Shown: positions 31,583 to 40,412, numbered from the stretch's first letter. The stretch: 64,000 nt of DNA from Gilliamella sp. Choc4-2 (GCF_001690355.1 NZ_LZHG01000065.1:1-64000); one strand, 5' to 3'. Made by a program: numbers and translations. Notes: a model not told the origin generated them from the letters alone.

Positions 31583-32307
31583 TGATTTTCTCCTTCTCGC
31601 ATAAATAGATAGCCCTTTCCTCGCACTGTTTTGATGCGAGATGGATTATCTGGGTCATCAAGTAATTTACGACGAAGTCTTGAAACACGAGCATCAATAG
31701 ATCGATCACTACCATCAAAATCAATACCACGAACTTGTGAAAAAATATCATCTCGAGACAAAATGCTTCCTGCATTAATGGCTAGTATCCAAAGCAGATC
31801 AAATTCGGCAGTGGTTAAATCAATCTCGTGTTCTTGCAATAGTACTTTGCGATTTTCGCCATCTATGGCTAATTGACCAAATATTAGTGTTTTATTATTT
31901 TGAGGTATGACAAGTTCTTTTATGTTGTCTTTATCGCTTTCTATCTGCTTTCGCCGTAATAAAGCTCGTATTCGCGCAAGTAATAATCTGGGTTCAACAG
32001 GTTTTGCCAAATAATCATCCGCTCCCAATTCGAGCCCAACAATTTCATCAATATTATCTTCGCTTGCTGTCATAATCAGTATAAAATTACTAAACCATGT
32101 ACGAATATCTCGACAAATATCAAAACCTGTTTTTTCAGGTAACATGACATCTAATATCACCAAATCAGGATTAAGTTGTTGAATCTTTTCTTCAGCACCA
32201 GCACCACTATTATGCCATTCAACAAGGTATCCTTGTCGAATAAGATAGACTTGAATTAAATTGGCTAACCGCTGATCATCTTCGATGATTAATATACGTT
32301 CACTCAT
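31579..32307 (-). CDS. rstA: RstA-like response regulator (OmpR/PhoB family)
   Basis: 242 aa. The receiver domain has the acidic pair E9 D10 D11, the phospho-acceptor D53 (LVILDVMLP) and K102 (YLAKPV). A C-terminal winged helix follows, with the recognition region RSIDARVSRLRRKLLDDPDNPSRIKTVRGKGYLF, very close to E. coli RstA (DRSVDVAISRLRKKLLDN...RIKTVRNKGYLF). E. coli RstA is linked to PhoPQ, acid and iron responses; the regulon here is unknown. It is the first gene of rstA-rstB. Its promoter region is shared, divergently, with the HAD phosphatase gene. Confidence 0.88.
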   Translation of the reverse strand: MSERILIIEDDQRLANLIQVYLIRQGYLVEWHNSGAGAEEKIQQLNPDLVILDVMLPEKTGFDICRDIRTWFSNFILIMTASEDNIDEIVGLELGADDYLAKPVEPRLLLARIRALLRRKQIESDKDNIKELVIPQNNKTLIFGQLAIDGENRKVLLQEHEIDLTTAEFDLLWILAINAGSILSRDDIFSQVRGIDFDGSDRSIDARVSRLRRKLLDDPDNPSRIKTVRGKGYLFMREGENH

Positions 32308-32466
32308 TATCTGTTCTTAATTACCACGGCTTGTACTTAGAGTGTCTCATTATACAGACAATTTATTCCCCGTTACAAAATATATACAAAGAGCCAACAA
32401 AGTTTATTGGCACTGTATGAGAAAATTTGCACCAATATCTTTATATAGACTATTTTTATATCCAAC

Positions 32467-33198
32467 ATGAATACTTTTTCATCAATAACAGGTTCGCTTT
32501 TTAATCCGTCTTATACACAGTACCACACGCCAATTGTCTTATGTGATTTTGATGGCACAATTAGTATAAAAGATGTTACTGATACGTTACTCGACCATTT
32601 CGGCCAAGATGGTTGTGATGAGCTTGAAGAATTATGGATTAATGGCAAAATTGGCTCTCAAGAATGTATGAGCAAGCAAATTTCCCTAATGGACGCAAGT
32701 TTAGAAGAGCTTAACCAAGTTTTATCAAAGATTGAAATTGACCCAACATTTAAGTCATTTATCAATTATACTGAACAAAATAATATTCCTGTTCATGTGG
32801 TAAGTGACGGATTAGATTATGCGATTCAGTTCATTTTAAAACGTCACGGCATTGAACATTTGCCTATTTTTGCTAATAAATTACTCCATGACAATGAACG
32901 TAGTTGGCGACTTGAATTTCCTTATTCTAATAAAAATTGTATAAAACAGAGTGGTAACTGCAAATGTAACCATGTTAAAAAACAGCAATATTTTCCACAA
33001 ATACTTTATGTGGGTGATGGCACGTCAGATTATTGTGTTTCACATAATGTTGATTTTGTTTTTGCTAAAGATAAACTTGTTAACTATTGTGAAAAAAATA
33101 GAATTGAACATTGTAAGATTACTAATTTTGCAGATGTAACTACGGCATTAAAACAGGATCAACAAGCGGTTATTCCTGTCATGATGGTAAAAGAATAA
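32467..33198 (+). CDS. MtnX-like HAD-IB family phosphatase
   Basis: 243 aa. HAD motif I is VLCDFDGTISIKD, with nucleophile D27 and acid D29. Motif II is VVSDG, and the terminal metal-binding motif is VGDGTSDYC (about 181-189). A cysteine-rich stretch CIKQSGNCKCNH (about 158-169) sits in the spot where MtnX-like proteins often have cysteines. The family includes the methionine-salvage phosphatase MtnX and phosphoserine phosphatases. No other methionine-salvage gene is nearby, so the substrate is probably a different phosphomonoester. It opens the plus-strand arm of the convergent accessory locus; the next gene begins 9 bp after it. Confidence 0.83.
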   Translation: MNTFSSITGSLFNPSYTQYHTPIVLCDFDGTISIKDVTDTLLDHFGQDGCDELEELWINGKIGSQECMSKQISLMDASLEELNQVLSKIEIDPTFKSFINYTEQNNIPVHVVSDGLDYAIQFILKRHGIEHLPIFANKLLHDNERSWRLEFPYSNKNCIKQSGNCKCNHVKKQQYFPQILYVGDGTSDYCVSHNVDFVFAKDKLVNYCEKNRIEHCKITNFADVTTALKQDQQAVIPVMMVKE

Positions 33199-33207
33199 GG
33201 AATTTTA

Positions 33208-34041
33208 ATGAGTAAAATTGAAGATTTATCTTACTTTCTTCCAGGTAATAAAAACGGCGTGCTATTGATTCATGGTTTAACTGGTACACCTAATGAAATG
33301 CGGATTTTAGCTAATGGTTTAAATAAAGTTGGATTTACTGTTTATGCAATCCAATTAGCTGGGCATTGTGGTACTGAAGAAGATCTGTGCAAAACAACAT
33401 GGCAAGATTGGTATAAAAGCGTACAAGATGGTGCAAATTATTTAGCACAACATGTAGATAATATTTTTGTTGCCGGATTATCAATGGGGGCACTACTTGC
33501 ATTAAAACTTGCTGCCGATAGACCTGAACAAATTAAAGGTGTTGGCGTTTTAGCTCCCACATTTTGTTACGATGGTTGGAGTATGCCTTTTTGGGCAAAA
33601 AAACTTTTTTTCTTACTCGTTTACTTTAAAAAATTAGGTATTTTTCAAAAAAAAGTTTTTATCGAACAACCACCTTATGGACTTAAAGACGAACGTATTC
33701 GAGCTGTCGTTTCTGAAAGCATGTTAAGTGGTGATGCAGCCTCAGCTGGGCTTGCAGGCAATCCATTTCCTGCACTTGCCGAAATGCAGTTACTGGCAAA
33801 AGCCATGCGTAAGCAATTACCTAAAGTTACTTCACCTTGTTTAATTATGCATTCAGGCAACGATGATATCGCAAATATAGAAACCAATGCCAAATTAGTT
33901 GAAAAATCGGTATCAGGATCAACAAAATTAGTGGTATTAAATGATAGTTATCATTTAATTACGATTGATAGTCAACGACGTGAAGTAATCAAAGAGTGTG
34001 CATCATTCTTTGATAATATCGCAGAAGGAATAAAAGCATAA
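33208..34041 (+). CDS. Alpha/beta hydrolase (carboxylesterase Est30-like)
   Basis: 277 aa. The oxyanion-hole motif is LLIHGLTGTPNEM (19-31) and the nucleophile elbow is GLSMG with S92. The acid is probably in MHSGNDDI, and the catalytic histidine is in LNDSYHLITID near the C-terminus. The order and the HGLTG and SYHLIT motifs resemble the Geobacillus Est30 carboxylesterase and monoacylglycerol lipase-like esterases (COG1647). It is tightly packed: 9 bp after the phosphatase gene, and its stop codon shares a base with the next start (TAATG). The substrate is unknown; a role in trimming an acyl or ester group from the locus product is an inference. Confidence 0.85.
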   Translation: MSKIEDLSYFLPGNKNGVLLIHGLTGTPNEMRILANGLNKVGFTVYAIQLAGHCGTEEDLCKTTWQDWYKSVQDGANYLAQHVDNIFVAGLSMGALLALKLAADRPEQIKGVGVLAPTFCYDGWSMPFWAKKLFFLLVYFKKLGIFQKKVFIEQPPYGLKDERIRAVVSESMLSGDAASAGLAGNPFPALAEMQLLAKAMRKQLPKVTSPCLIMHSGNDDIANIETNAKLVEKSVSGSTKLVVLNDSYHLITIDSQRREVIKECASFFDNIAEGIKA

Positions 34042-34397
34042 TGTCACCATTAGTTATTATACTTTGGATTAGTAATATCTGTTTTGATACACTAGGGCAA
34101 GTCGCTTTTAAATTTGCCGCCATTGCTCCCAATAACCGCGATGGTTGGTACTATTGGTTGGATTTAGCTAAGAATAAGTGGATTTGGGTTGGTATTATCG
34201 CTTATGTAGCTGAATTTTTATTATGGTTAGCCTTTTTAACGTTAGTACCCCTTTCGCAGGGCGTATTACTTGCTTCATTTAATATCATTACTATCATGCT
34301 AGTAGGTCGAGTGATTTTTAAAGAATTGCTCACTATTTATCGCTTAATTGGTATGTTATTAATCACCGCAGGCGTTATTTTTGTAGGGATATCTTAA
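34041..34397 (+). CDS. Small four-TM transporter, EamA/SMR-like, subunit 1
   Basis: 118 aa with four predicted TM helices, the size and layout of small multidrug resistance (SMR) or half-EamA proteins such as ArnE/ArnF. TM1 carries D16-T17-x-x-Q20-x-x-F23-K24. The partner gene 2 bp downstream shows these residues at identical positions. SMR proteins have a critical acidic residue in TM1, and D16 is the obvious candidate. The start overlaps the esterase stop (TAATG), implying coupled translation. It is most likely one half of a heterodimeric exporter. Substrate unknown. Confidence 0.82.
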   Translation: MSPLVIILWISNICFDTLGQVAFKFAAIAPNNRDGWYYWLDLAKNKWIWVGIIAYVAEFLLWLAFLTLVPLSQGVLLASFNIITIMLVGRVIFKELLTIYRLIGMLLITAGVIFVGIS

Positions 34398-34398
34398 T

Positions 34399-34800
34399 AT
34401 GGCCAGATTTTATATAATTGGATTTACCGTATTGCTGCTTTTTGACACCATTGCTCAGTGTAGTTTTAAATTAACTGCAATACATGCAGCACCATTGGCT
34501 ATGAACGTTGATTGGCTAGTTCGTGTATTTACTAATCCATGGATTTATATCTCAATAGCGGGGTATATTTTAACTTTTTTTACTTGGATGACTTTACTAA
34601 AAAAAGCTCCTGTAGGCCCTGCTTTTGCGGCATCTCACTTTGAAGTTGTAACTGTTATGGTGGTTTCAATCTGGCTATTTCACGAACCGATTACATTATT
34701 CAAGTTAATTGGTGCAATATTAATTGTTTCAGGTATTTTCTTTTTAGCGTTAGCAGAAAGTAAATTATCTAAACAAAAGCCAAACGATCTTCAACGTTAA
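34399..34800 (+). CDS. Small four-TM transporter, EamA/SMR-like, subunit 2
   Basis: 133 aa, four TM helices, with a short charged tail (SKLSKQKPNDLQR). It is paralogous to the gene just upstream: D16, T17, Q20, F23 and K24 align without gaps, and the TM3-TM4 region (WLFHEPITLFKLIGAILIVSG) mirrors VIFKELLTIYRLIGMLLITAG. Tandem SMR pairs (EbrAB, YkkCD, ArnEF types) usually act as heterodimers. It is the last gene of the plus-strand arm and is followed by a hairpin terminator. Confidence 0.82.
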   Translation: MARFYIIGFTVLLLFDTIAQCSFKLTAIHAAPLAMNVDWLVRVFTNPWIYISIAGYILTFFTWMTLLKKAPVGPAFAASHFEVVTVMVVSIWLFHEPITLFKLIGAILIVSGIFFLALAESKLSKQKPNDLQR

Positions 34801-34814
34801 GTTCCAATATAGCA

Positions 34815-34866
34815 AGGAAAGTAGGTGATTTTTATACTTAACCACGTACTTTCCTGAAGCTTTTTT
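34815..34866 (+). terminator. Intrinsic terminator between the converging arms
   Basis: A long stem (AGGAAAGTA / TACTTTCCT, extended past one mismatch by GTG/CAC) with an A/T-rich loop is followed by GAAGCTTTTTT. It ends the plus-strand arm just before the minus-strand arginase-like gene's stop. Confidence 0.72.
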
Positions 34867-34874
34867 ACAAAAAT

Positions 34875-35747
34875 TCATACAGATAATGCCTTTAATAATG
34901 TCAAATTAAGCTGATATTGCTCTTGCTGCCAATTGTGAAGGTCATTTGGTGATATGGTAGGTTGTTTATCAAGCGAGCTAAGAAAACGCTTAAACCAATT
35001 TGATGGCTGCCATATTGATAGTTCACCTGTAATATCACTGCCAATAATTCTAGATTTAATTGAAGAAATAGTATCCAGTAGATGATAAGTTTGTAATTTA
35101 CCTTGATCCCAGTTGGTGTGAATTACCTCTTCACTCAATACATCTTTATCAATCGACATATAAACAGGCTGTGCGCTATGATATTGTTCTGATAGGAAGT
35201 TAGCAATAAGATCATCTGGTGTAATAAAATGCCTAAAAGCATGCCCTAAGCCCATTTTTTTAGCCCATGCAACATTAACATCTAAACTCCAATAGGTCAG
35301 CTTTTTATGAAGCAGTGGTGCCCATCGATTCTCCCAACAATGTGTAATCCCAATATCATGAGAAGTAATACCAAGTACATGTACATGGCTCACAAAAGGC
35401 AAACTTGCCACGTAACTTACCCATGATCCACAATGGATACCGAACAAATAGCGCATATTGTCAGGGTGATTATCAAAAATCACGACTTGAATCGGGTTAT
35501 CGGCAGAATATTGCTGTGCTAAACGTTCAATAAGCAATAATGAAATATGATGAAAATCACCACTACCCATGAGTACCGTACCATGGCTTTCTGGTAAAAA
35601 TTGCTGTAACACATGGTTAAATCGGTTAAACGTCTTTTTAGTACAACCAAAGCGTATTGCGTCTTGCCACTGGGTAAAATCAATCGTTTTAGCATGACAA
35701 ATCTGACCAACACTTCTATCAAAATCGAGAATAATAGGGCATGTCAT
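34875..35747 (-). CDS. Arginase-fold (ureohydrolase-like) protein of unknown substrate
   Basis: 290 aa. The three dinuclear-metal motifs of the arginase/agmatinase fold are recognisable but divergent: GSGDFHH (H66 and H67), FDNHPDN (D92, H94 and D96, standing for DAHxD) and SIDKDVL (D200 and D202, standing for SxDxD). The usual following Pro and the substrate-binding loops of true arginases are not obvious. The enzyme may hydrolyse another C-N bond, or an amide as in the related deacetylases. Its ATG overlaps the upstream acyltransferase stop by 4 bp (ATGA). It is the last gene of the minus-strand arm. Confidence 0.75.
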   Translation of the reverse strand: MTCPIILDFDRSVGQICHAKTIDFTQWQDAIRFGCTKKTFNRFNHVLQQFLPESHGTVLMGSGDFHHISLLLIERLAQQYSADNPIQVVIFDNHPDNMRYLFGIHCGSWVSYVASLPFVSHVHVLGITSHDIGITHCWENRWAPLLHKKLTYWSLDVNVAWAKKMGLGHAFRHFITPDDLIANFLSEQYHSAQPVYMSIDKDVLSEEVIHTNWDQGKLQTYHLLDTISSIKSRIIGSDITGELSIWQPSNWFKRFLSSLDKQPTISPNDLHNWQQEQYQLNLTLLKALSV

Positions 35748-36793
35748 GCTACTTTCTCCTTATCATTTTCAAAATAACCAATGAATCTACGCAATACACC
35801 CCTTAATAATGGATTGCGAATATAGACAAGATGTTTAGTAAAGGTAAATTTTGCACCTAACGAAGCTTTTACTTCGGGATCAGTCCAACCTGCAATATAG
35901 TGACTAAAGCCTTGCTGCAAAGCATATTCAAGATTAACAAACCAACTTACAAAATAGAGATTAAGTTCTCTTGCCTGTGGATAAACCATGCCAATATATT
36001 TATCAACTAACATATTATTAACTACAAAACAAATATTATACCCAACCAATTTATCATCATGATAATAAGTCACTATATGCGCATTTTGGGTTTTACATTG
36101 TAATAGTTGGGTGAAAAACGGTTTGGTCAATAAGTCAAAATGTATTTCACTTTGCTGATAAACATTAAGGTACAATTGATAATACTCATCTATAACAGTA
36201 TCATTAAAAAAACAATCATCACCACTATGCAAAACATTAATATTTAATTTTTCACGTGATTTTAGTTTTCGTCTAAAATTTTTACGCCGGCTATAAGAAA
36301 AACGAGAAAAGACTTCACTTATATCACTAAAATCAATCGGTACCCAAGCCAATGCTTGCCCTTCAACTTCAATAAAGCCTTGTGCTTTTAATGATGAAAT
36401 AAGGCGTAATGAATAGTCATTATCTTTTTCACACAGTAAAGGTGATGCAATAGGTATATCTTTAACAATTAAAAAAGGATATCGTTTAGCATAAGCCGTT
36501 TTTAGATTTTCAGCTAATTGATTTGCTTCAACATTATCATTTAATAACGCATATTCCGAAACAGTAGCACCGACGAAACAAGTATTGGGCTGTAAATAAC
36601 ACCGCCATTTATGATAAAACGGAAGTTTCTGAACTTTATAACTGAAATCATCATCCGCAGTAGTAAGTAGATTAAACTTAGCAGAAAAAATAGGTACACC
36701 ATCTTCACTAAGCCATACAGAAAAATCTTGTGGAGGATGATTTAAAAAATTTTCTATTAATTCATTTGGTTCTAACTGGTTGATGTATTTCAT
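35744..36793 (-). CDS. FemAB/GNAT-like N-acyltransferase
   Basis: 349 aa from the ATG at 36793; a TTG start 14 codons earlier is open, but neither start has a good ribosome binding site. The C-terminal half has the BioF2/FemAB-type GNAT pattern. A basic YSRRKNFRRKLKSREKL segment (about 186-202) is followed by a domain containing VTYYHDDKLVGYNICFVVNNMLVDKYIGM and NLYFVSWFVNLEYALQQGFSHYIAGWTDPEVKASLG. Such enzymes transfer acyl or aminoacyl groups to amines. The gene is coupled to the arginase-like gene and follows the aminotransferase gene by 74 bp. No peptidoglycan or biotin genes are nearby. Confidence 0.72.
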   Translation of the reverse strand: MKYINQLEPNELIENFLNHPPQDFSVWLSEDGVPIFSAKFNLLTTADDDFSYKVQKLPFYHKWRCYLQPNTCFVGATVSEYALLNDNVEANQLAENLKTAYAKRYPFLIVKDIPIASPLLCEKDNDYSLRLISSLKAQGFIEVEGQALAWVPIDFSDISEVFSRFSYSRRKNFRRKLKSREKLNINVLHSGDDCFFNDTVIDEYYQLYLNVYQQSEIHFDLLTKPFFTQLLQCKTQNAHIVTYYHDDKLVGYNICFVVNNMLVDKYIGMVYPQARELNLYFVSWFVNLEYALQQGFSHYIAGWTDPEVKASLGAKFTFTKHLVYIRNPLLRGVLRRFIGYFENDKEKVA

Positions 36794-36867
36794 AACGTTA
36801 AATCTATGATTGGCTGTAACACGCAGTCCCGCCAATAAACATTGACGGGAAGATGAGAATTAAGCAA

Positions 36868-38277
36868 TTAAAGCTCTCTTTTCGCTCGCGTAATTAATTG
36901 ATCTAAAAGTTCAATGCCCTGATCAATTTCTTGACGAGAAATATGTAATGATGGTGCAAAAGTAATCACATTTTTATAGTAACCACCGATGTCAAGTACT
37001 AAGCCCATTTTGGTGCCTTTCCAATCAAGATCACCTGACATGCCAATATCAACCATTTTATCAACTAAGGCTTTATTAGCTGTAAAACCATCTTCTGTAC
37101 AAATTTCCGCACGAAGTGCCAAACCTAAACCATCAACTTCACCAATTTCTTTATGTTTCTTCTCAAGTGTTTTTAAACCTTCAAGGAAGTAAGCACCACT
37201 ATCCATAACCATTTTTTCATAATCGGTTTCAGAAGTCATTTTCAACACTTCAAGACCAACTGCCGTACCTAATGGGTTTGATGCAAATGTTGAATGTGTT
37301 GAACCAACTGGGAACACTTCAGGGTTAATTAATTCTTCACGCGCCCATAAACCACCAAGTGGGTTAAGACCATTAGTTAATGCTTTAGCAAAAACCACAA
37401 CATCTGGCTTAACATCAAAATGTTCAATTGACCAAAGTTTACCAGTACGATAAAAGCCCATTTGGATTTCGTCGACGACTAATAAAATACCATACTGATC
37501 CAAAACCTTCTTAAGACCTTTAAAGTAATTACGAGGAGGAACAATATAACCACCTGTTGCTTGTAAAGGTTCAGCATAAAATGCAGCGTATTCTGCTTGC
37601 CCAACTTTTGGATCCCAAACGCCATGATATTCGGTTTCAAATAAGCGCGCAAATTCTGCAACCAAATGCTCACCATACTCTTCTGCTGTCATTCCTTTTG
37701 GACGACGGAATGGGTATGGAAATGGAACAAACATCGCACGATCACCAAAATGACCATAGCGACGGCGATAACGGTAACTTGATGTGATTGATGAAGCCCC
37801 TAAAGTTCGTCCATGATATCCACCTTGAAAAGCAAACATTAATGATTTACCACCTGATGCATTACGAACTAATTTTAATGAGTCTTCAATACATTGAGAA
37901 CCACCAACATTGAAATGTACACGACCTTCGTAACCAAATCGCTTTTCCATACCTTGAGCAATGGTTTTGGCTAATTCAATTTTTGTAGGATGTAAATATT
38001 GGCTAGCACATTGTGGTAACGTGTCGATTTGCTTTTTGAGAACATTGTTTAAACGTTCATTAGCGTAACCAAAGTTACATGCGGAATACCACATTTGTAA
38101 ATCAAGGAAAGCTTTGCCTTCTTTGTCATACATATAGCTACCTTCACAACCGTCAAAGATTTTTGGTGGCTCAACATAATGCACAGTATCACCAAAAGAA
38201 CAATATTTAGCTTCATCGGCCAATAGCGTAGCATCATCAGGGCGACTATTAATCATTTCTAAAGTTGGTTTACTCAT
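36868..38277 (-). CDS. Class III PLP-dependent aminotransferase
   Basis: 469 aa. Fold type I class III features are NVGGSQCIEDSLKLVRNASG (PLP phosphate region; GSxAxE-type with Cys and Ile here), YHGRTLG, the VVDEIQMGFYRTG motif (D269 binds the PLP pyridine nitrogen) and the Schiff-base lysine K298 in VFAKALTNGLNPLGG. Relatives transaminate GABA, ornithine, diamines, beta-alanine or 2,4-diaminobutyrate. An omega-amino substrate is therefore likely, but it is not identified. It is the first gene of the minus-strand arm, with its promoter in the 184-bp divergent gap shared with the MipA-like gene. Confidence 0.85.
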   Translation of the reverse strand: MSKPTLEMINSRPDDATLLADEAKYCSFGDTVHYVEPPKIFDGCEGSYMYDKEGKAFLDLQMWYSACNFGYANERLNNVLKKQIDTLPQCASQYLHPTKIELAKTIAQGMEKRFGYEGRVHFNVGGSQCIEDSLKLVRNASGGKSLMFAFQGGYHGRTLGASSITSSYRYRRRYGHFGDRAMFVPFPYPFRRPKGMTAEEYGEHLVAEFARLFETEYHGVWDPKVGQAEYAAFYAEPLQATGGYIVPPRNYFKGLKKVLDQYGILLVVDEIQMGFYRTGKLWSIEHFDVKPDVVVFAKALTNGLNPLGGLWAREELINPEVFPVGSTHSTFASNPLGTAVGLEVLKMTSETDYEKMVMDSGAYFLEGLKTLEKKHKEIGEVDGLGLALRAEICTEDGFTANKALVDKMVDIGMSGDLDWKGTKMGLVLDIGGYYKNVITFAPSLHISRQEIDQGIELLDQLITRAKREL

Positions 38278-38461
38278 AATTTATCTCACTAATCCATATT
38301 CAAACATGATAAAATGTGGCATTATTATTCAAGAAATTGGTTTGTTACAATGTACAGTTAATGTATAAATTGTGTGACGGCAATAAAAACAGTTAAATAC
38401 ACACTAATAAATTTGTATAACTAGCAACGGGAGAGCACTTTTTATAAAATAGGCATAAAAA

Positions 38462-39211
38462 ATGAAAAAAACAGCTTATAAACTTTTTATTTTATCAATC
38501 CTAGCTTTAGGATCTATCCAAATTGCAATAGCTAATCCCACATCCATTGGTTTTGGTGTCGGCAGATCGAATTCACCCTACAAAAGCTACAGTACAAATT
38601 ATTACCCCATCCCTCATATTGATTATGATAATGGTCTATTTTTTATCGATGACCTGTCTGCTGGCGTCTATGCTTATAAACAAGGCAATCAAAGTTTTTC
38701 TATTGGTACTCGCTATCTATCTAACGAATTTACCCCCCATGAATCAAATAACCACCAACTGAAACAGTTAAAGTCACGTCATACAACCTTATTAGCTCAA
38801 ATCGAATATTCAATTGACACAAAATGGGGAAGTTTTTCTAGCAATGTTGGCAAAGATATGTTAGGTGAAAGCAATAGTATTTTAATCAATGCTGATTACA
38901 GTTTACCAATTATACAAGAGAGTTTAATTATTGTTCCAACTATTGGCATAAATTGGGCAAATAAAAAACATAATAATTATTACTATGGCATATCGCATAA
39001 AGAATCTTATAGTTCAGGATTAAAGTACTTTAATCCAGATAATACATTTACTCCTTATGTCGAAATAGCAGTGCAATATATGTTAAACAATCATTTTGCT
39101 ACTTTTGGTGGAATCCATGTCGATAAATTAACTGGTGATGTCTCAAAAAGCCCCATGGTTGATAATAGTACTGTTACATCAATTTATATGGGGATTTCTT
39201 ATAAATTTTGA
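38462..39211 (+). CDS. MipA/OmpV family outer-membrane protein
   Basis: 249 aa. A signal peptide (MKKTAYKLFILSILALGSIQIAIA, cleavage near residue 25) precedes a beta-barrel of alternating aromatic strands. It ends in the typical outer-membrane SYKF with C-terminal phenylalanine. The early GFGVGRSNSPYKSYS segment and the PIPHIDYDNGLFFID block are diagnostic of MipA/OmpV. E. coli MipA scaffolds MltA with PBP1B; OmpV proteins are often osmotic- or metal-responsive. In several bacteria mipA-like genes are RstAB- or PhoPQ-type targets, but rstAB is 6 kb away and a link is only a guess. Confidence 0.88.
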   Translation: MKKTAYKLFILSILALGSIQIAIANPTSIGFGVGRSNSPYKSYSTNYYPIPHIDYDNGLFFIDDLSAGVYAYKQGNQSFSIGTRYLSNEFTPHESNNHQLKQLKSRHTTLLAQIEYSIDTKWGSFSSNVGKDMLGESNSILINADYSLPIIQESLIIVPTIGINWANKKHNNYYYGISHKESYSSGLKYFNPDNTFTPYVEIAVQYMLNNHFATFGGIHVDKLTGDVSKSPMVDNSTVTSIYMGISYKF

Positions 39212-39312
39212 GTGAGATAAATAAAATTGAGATAAAACAACATAACTTATTATGTGTAATATTACTAATAATTAAAAACGACTTCATAGATTAAAACTTT
39301 AGGAAAAATAGT

Positions 39313-40233
39313 ATGCTTTGGTTTAGAAACGCCATTATTTACCAACTTAATAACGATACACTACTGGATAAAGATTCAATTGAAAAAGCACTAAAATCAC
39401 ATCTATTTACTCCATGCGGTAATTTAGATACAACAAAAATAGGTTGGGTATCACCTTATCATGATAAAAATTACGATGATTTTATTATCGATATGCAAGG
39501 GCATCTATTATTACGCATCAAAAAAGAGACAAAAATATTACCGTCACCAGTAATCAAACAGGCATTATTAGAAAAAATTGAAAAACAAGAGCAGTTGTTA
39601 AATAGAAAATTATCAAAGAATGAAAAAACGATACTAAAAGATGAAGTAATGATAGATTTAATGCCTAGAGCATTTAGTAAATATAATTATTATTGGTTAT
39701 GGATTGATACGCACAATAAACGCATTATTATTGATTGCAGTAGCTTTAAACAATCTGAAGATATTCTAGCAATTTTACGTAAAGAACTAGGTTCGCTAGC
39801 ATTAACGCCCTTATCAATCGACAAACCACTTGAACAAGTCATGACCTCATGGGTTAAAGAAAAATTAAGTTTTCCTCCATTTATTTTAGGCGATCAGGCA
39901 GAGCTAAAAGATCCTCTTGAAGGGAACGGTATTATCAGTTGTAAAAATCAAGAAATTACAAGCGATGAAATATTAGTTCATTTTAATTCAGGGAAATGGA
40001 TAACTAAAATTAAAATTATTGATGAAAGAGGTATTAGCTTTATCGTCAATACAGATCTAACATTTAAAAGAATCAAATTTGATTCTATTATTTTAGATGA
40101 AAATGAAGACATCAGTACGGATGAGTCAGATAAGCGACTTGAGGCCGATTTCTTTATTATGGCAAGCACTTTATCTAATACAATCAATGATTTTCACATC
40201 GCTATTAATAAAATCATTGGAAATATTATGTAA
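39313..40233 (+). CDS. rdgC: Recombination-associated protein RdgC
   Basis: 306 aa (E. coli 303). It is a ring-shaped dimeric DNA-binding protein that limits RecA loading and strand exchange. The family start MLWFRNAIIYQL, the FTPCG...KIGWVSP block, EEKILPSPVIKQA-like KETKILPSPVIKQALL, MPRAFSK and the C-terminal ADFFIMASTLSN are all conserved. The ATG has a TTAGGAAAA ribosome binding site. It lies 100 bp after the MipA-like gene and upstream of ompA. Confidence 0.96.
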   Translation: MLWFRNAIIYQLNNDTLLDKDSIEKALKSHLFTPCGNLDTTKIGWVSPYHDKNYDDFIIDMQGHLLLRIKKETKILPSPVIKQALLEKIEKQEQLLNRKLSKNEKTILKDEVMIDLMPRAFSKYNYYWLWIDTHNKRIIIDCSSFKQSEDILAILRKELGSLALTPLSIDKPLEQVMTSWVKEKLSFPPFILGDQAELKDPLEGNGIISCKNQEITSDEILVHFNSGKWITKIKIIDERGISFIVNTDLTFKRIKFDSIILDENEDISTDESDKRLEADFFIMASTLSNTINDFHIAINKIIGNIM

Positions 40234-40412
40234 ATTTTTTTTACATTAAATGCCATTAGTTCTAGATTTGCGTATTATATATGCTATAATCCACACTAAA
40301 TTATGTGTATCATAATCAAAAACAATAAGTAATCATTCCTTTAATTTAAAGTGAAATTTAAAAAAAGGAAAATAAACAACGTCTATAACAACATTTAAGT
40401 TGAGGCAATAAA

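Noticed and set aside
38278-38461. Guanidine riboswitch or CRP site controlling the aminotransferase or the MipA-like gene
   Set aside because: A lone TGTGA half-site is present without its partner, and no ACGR-type guanidine aptamer hairpins were visible.
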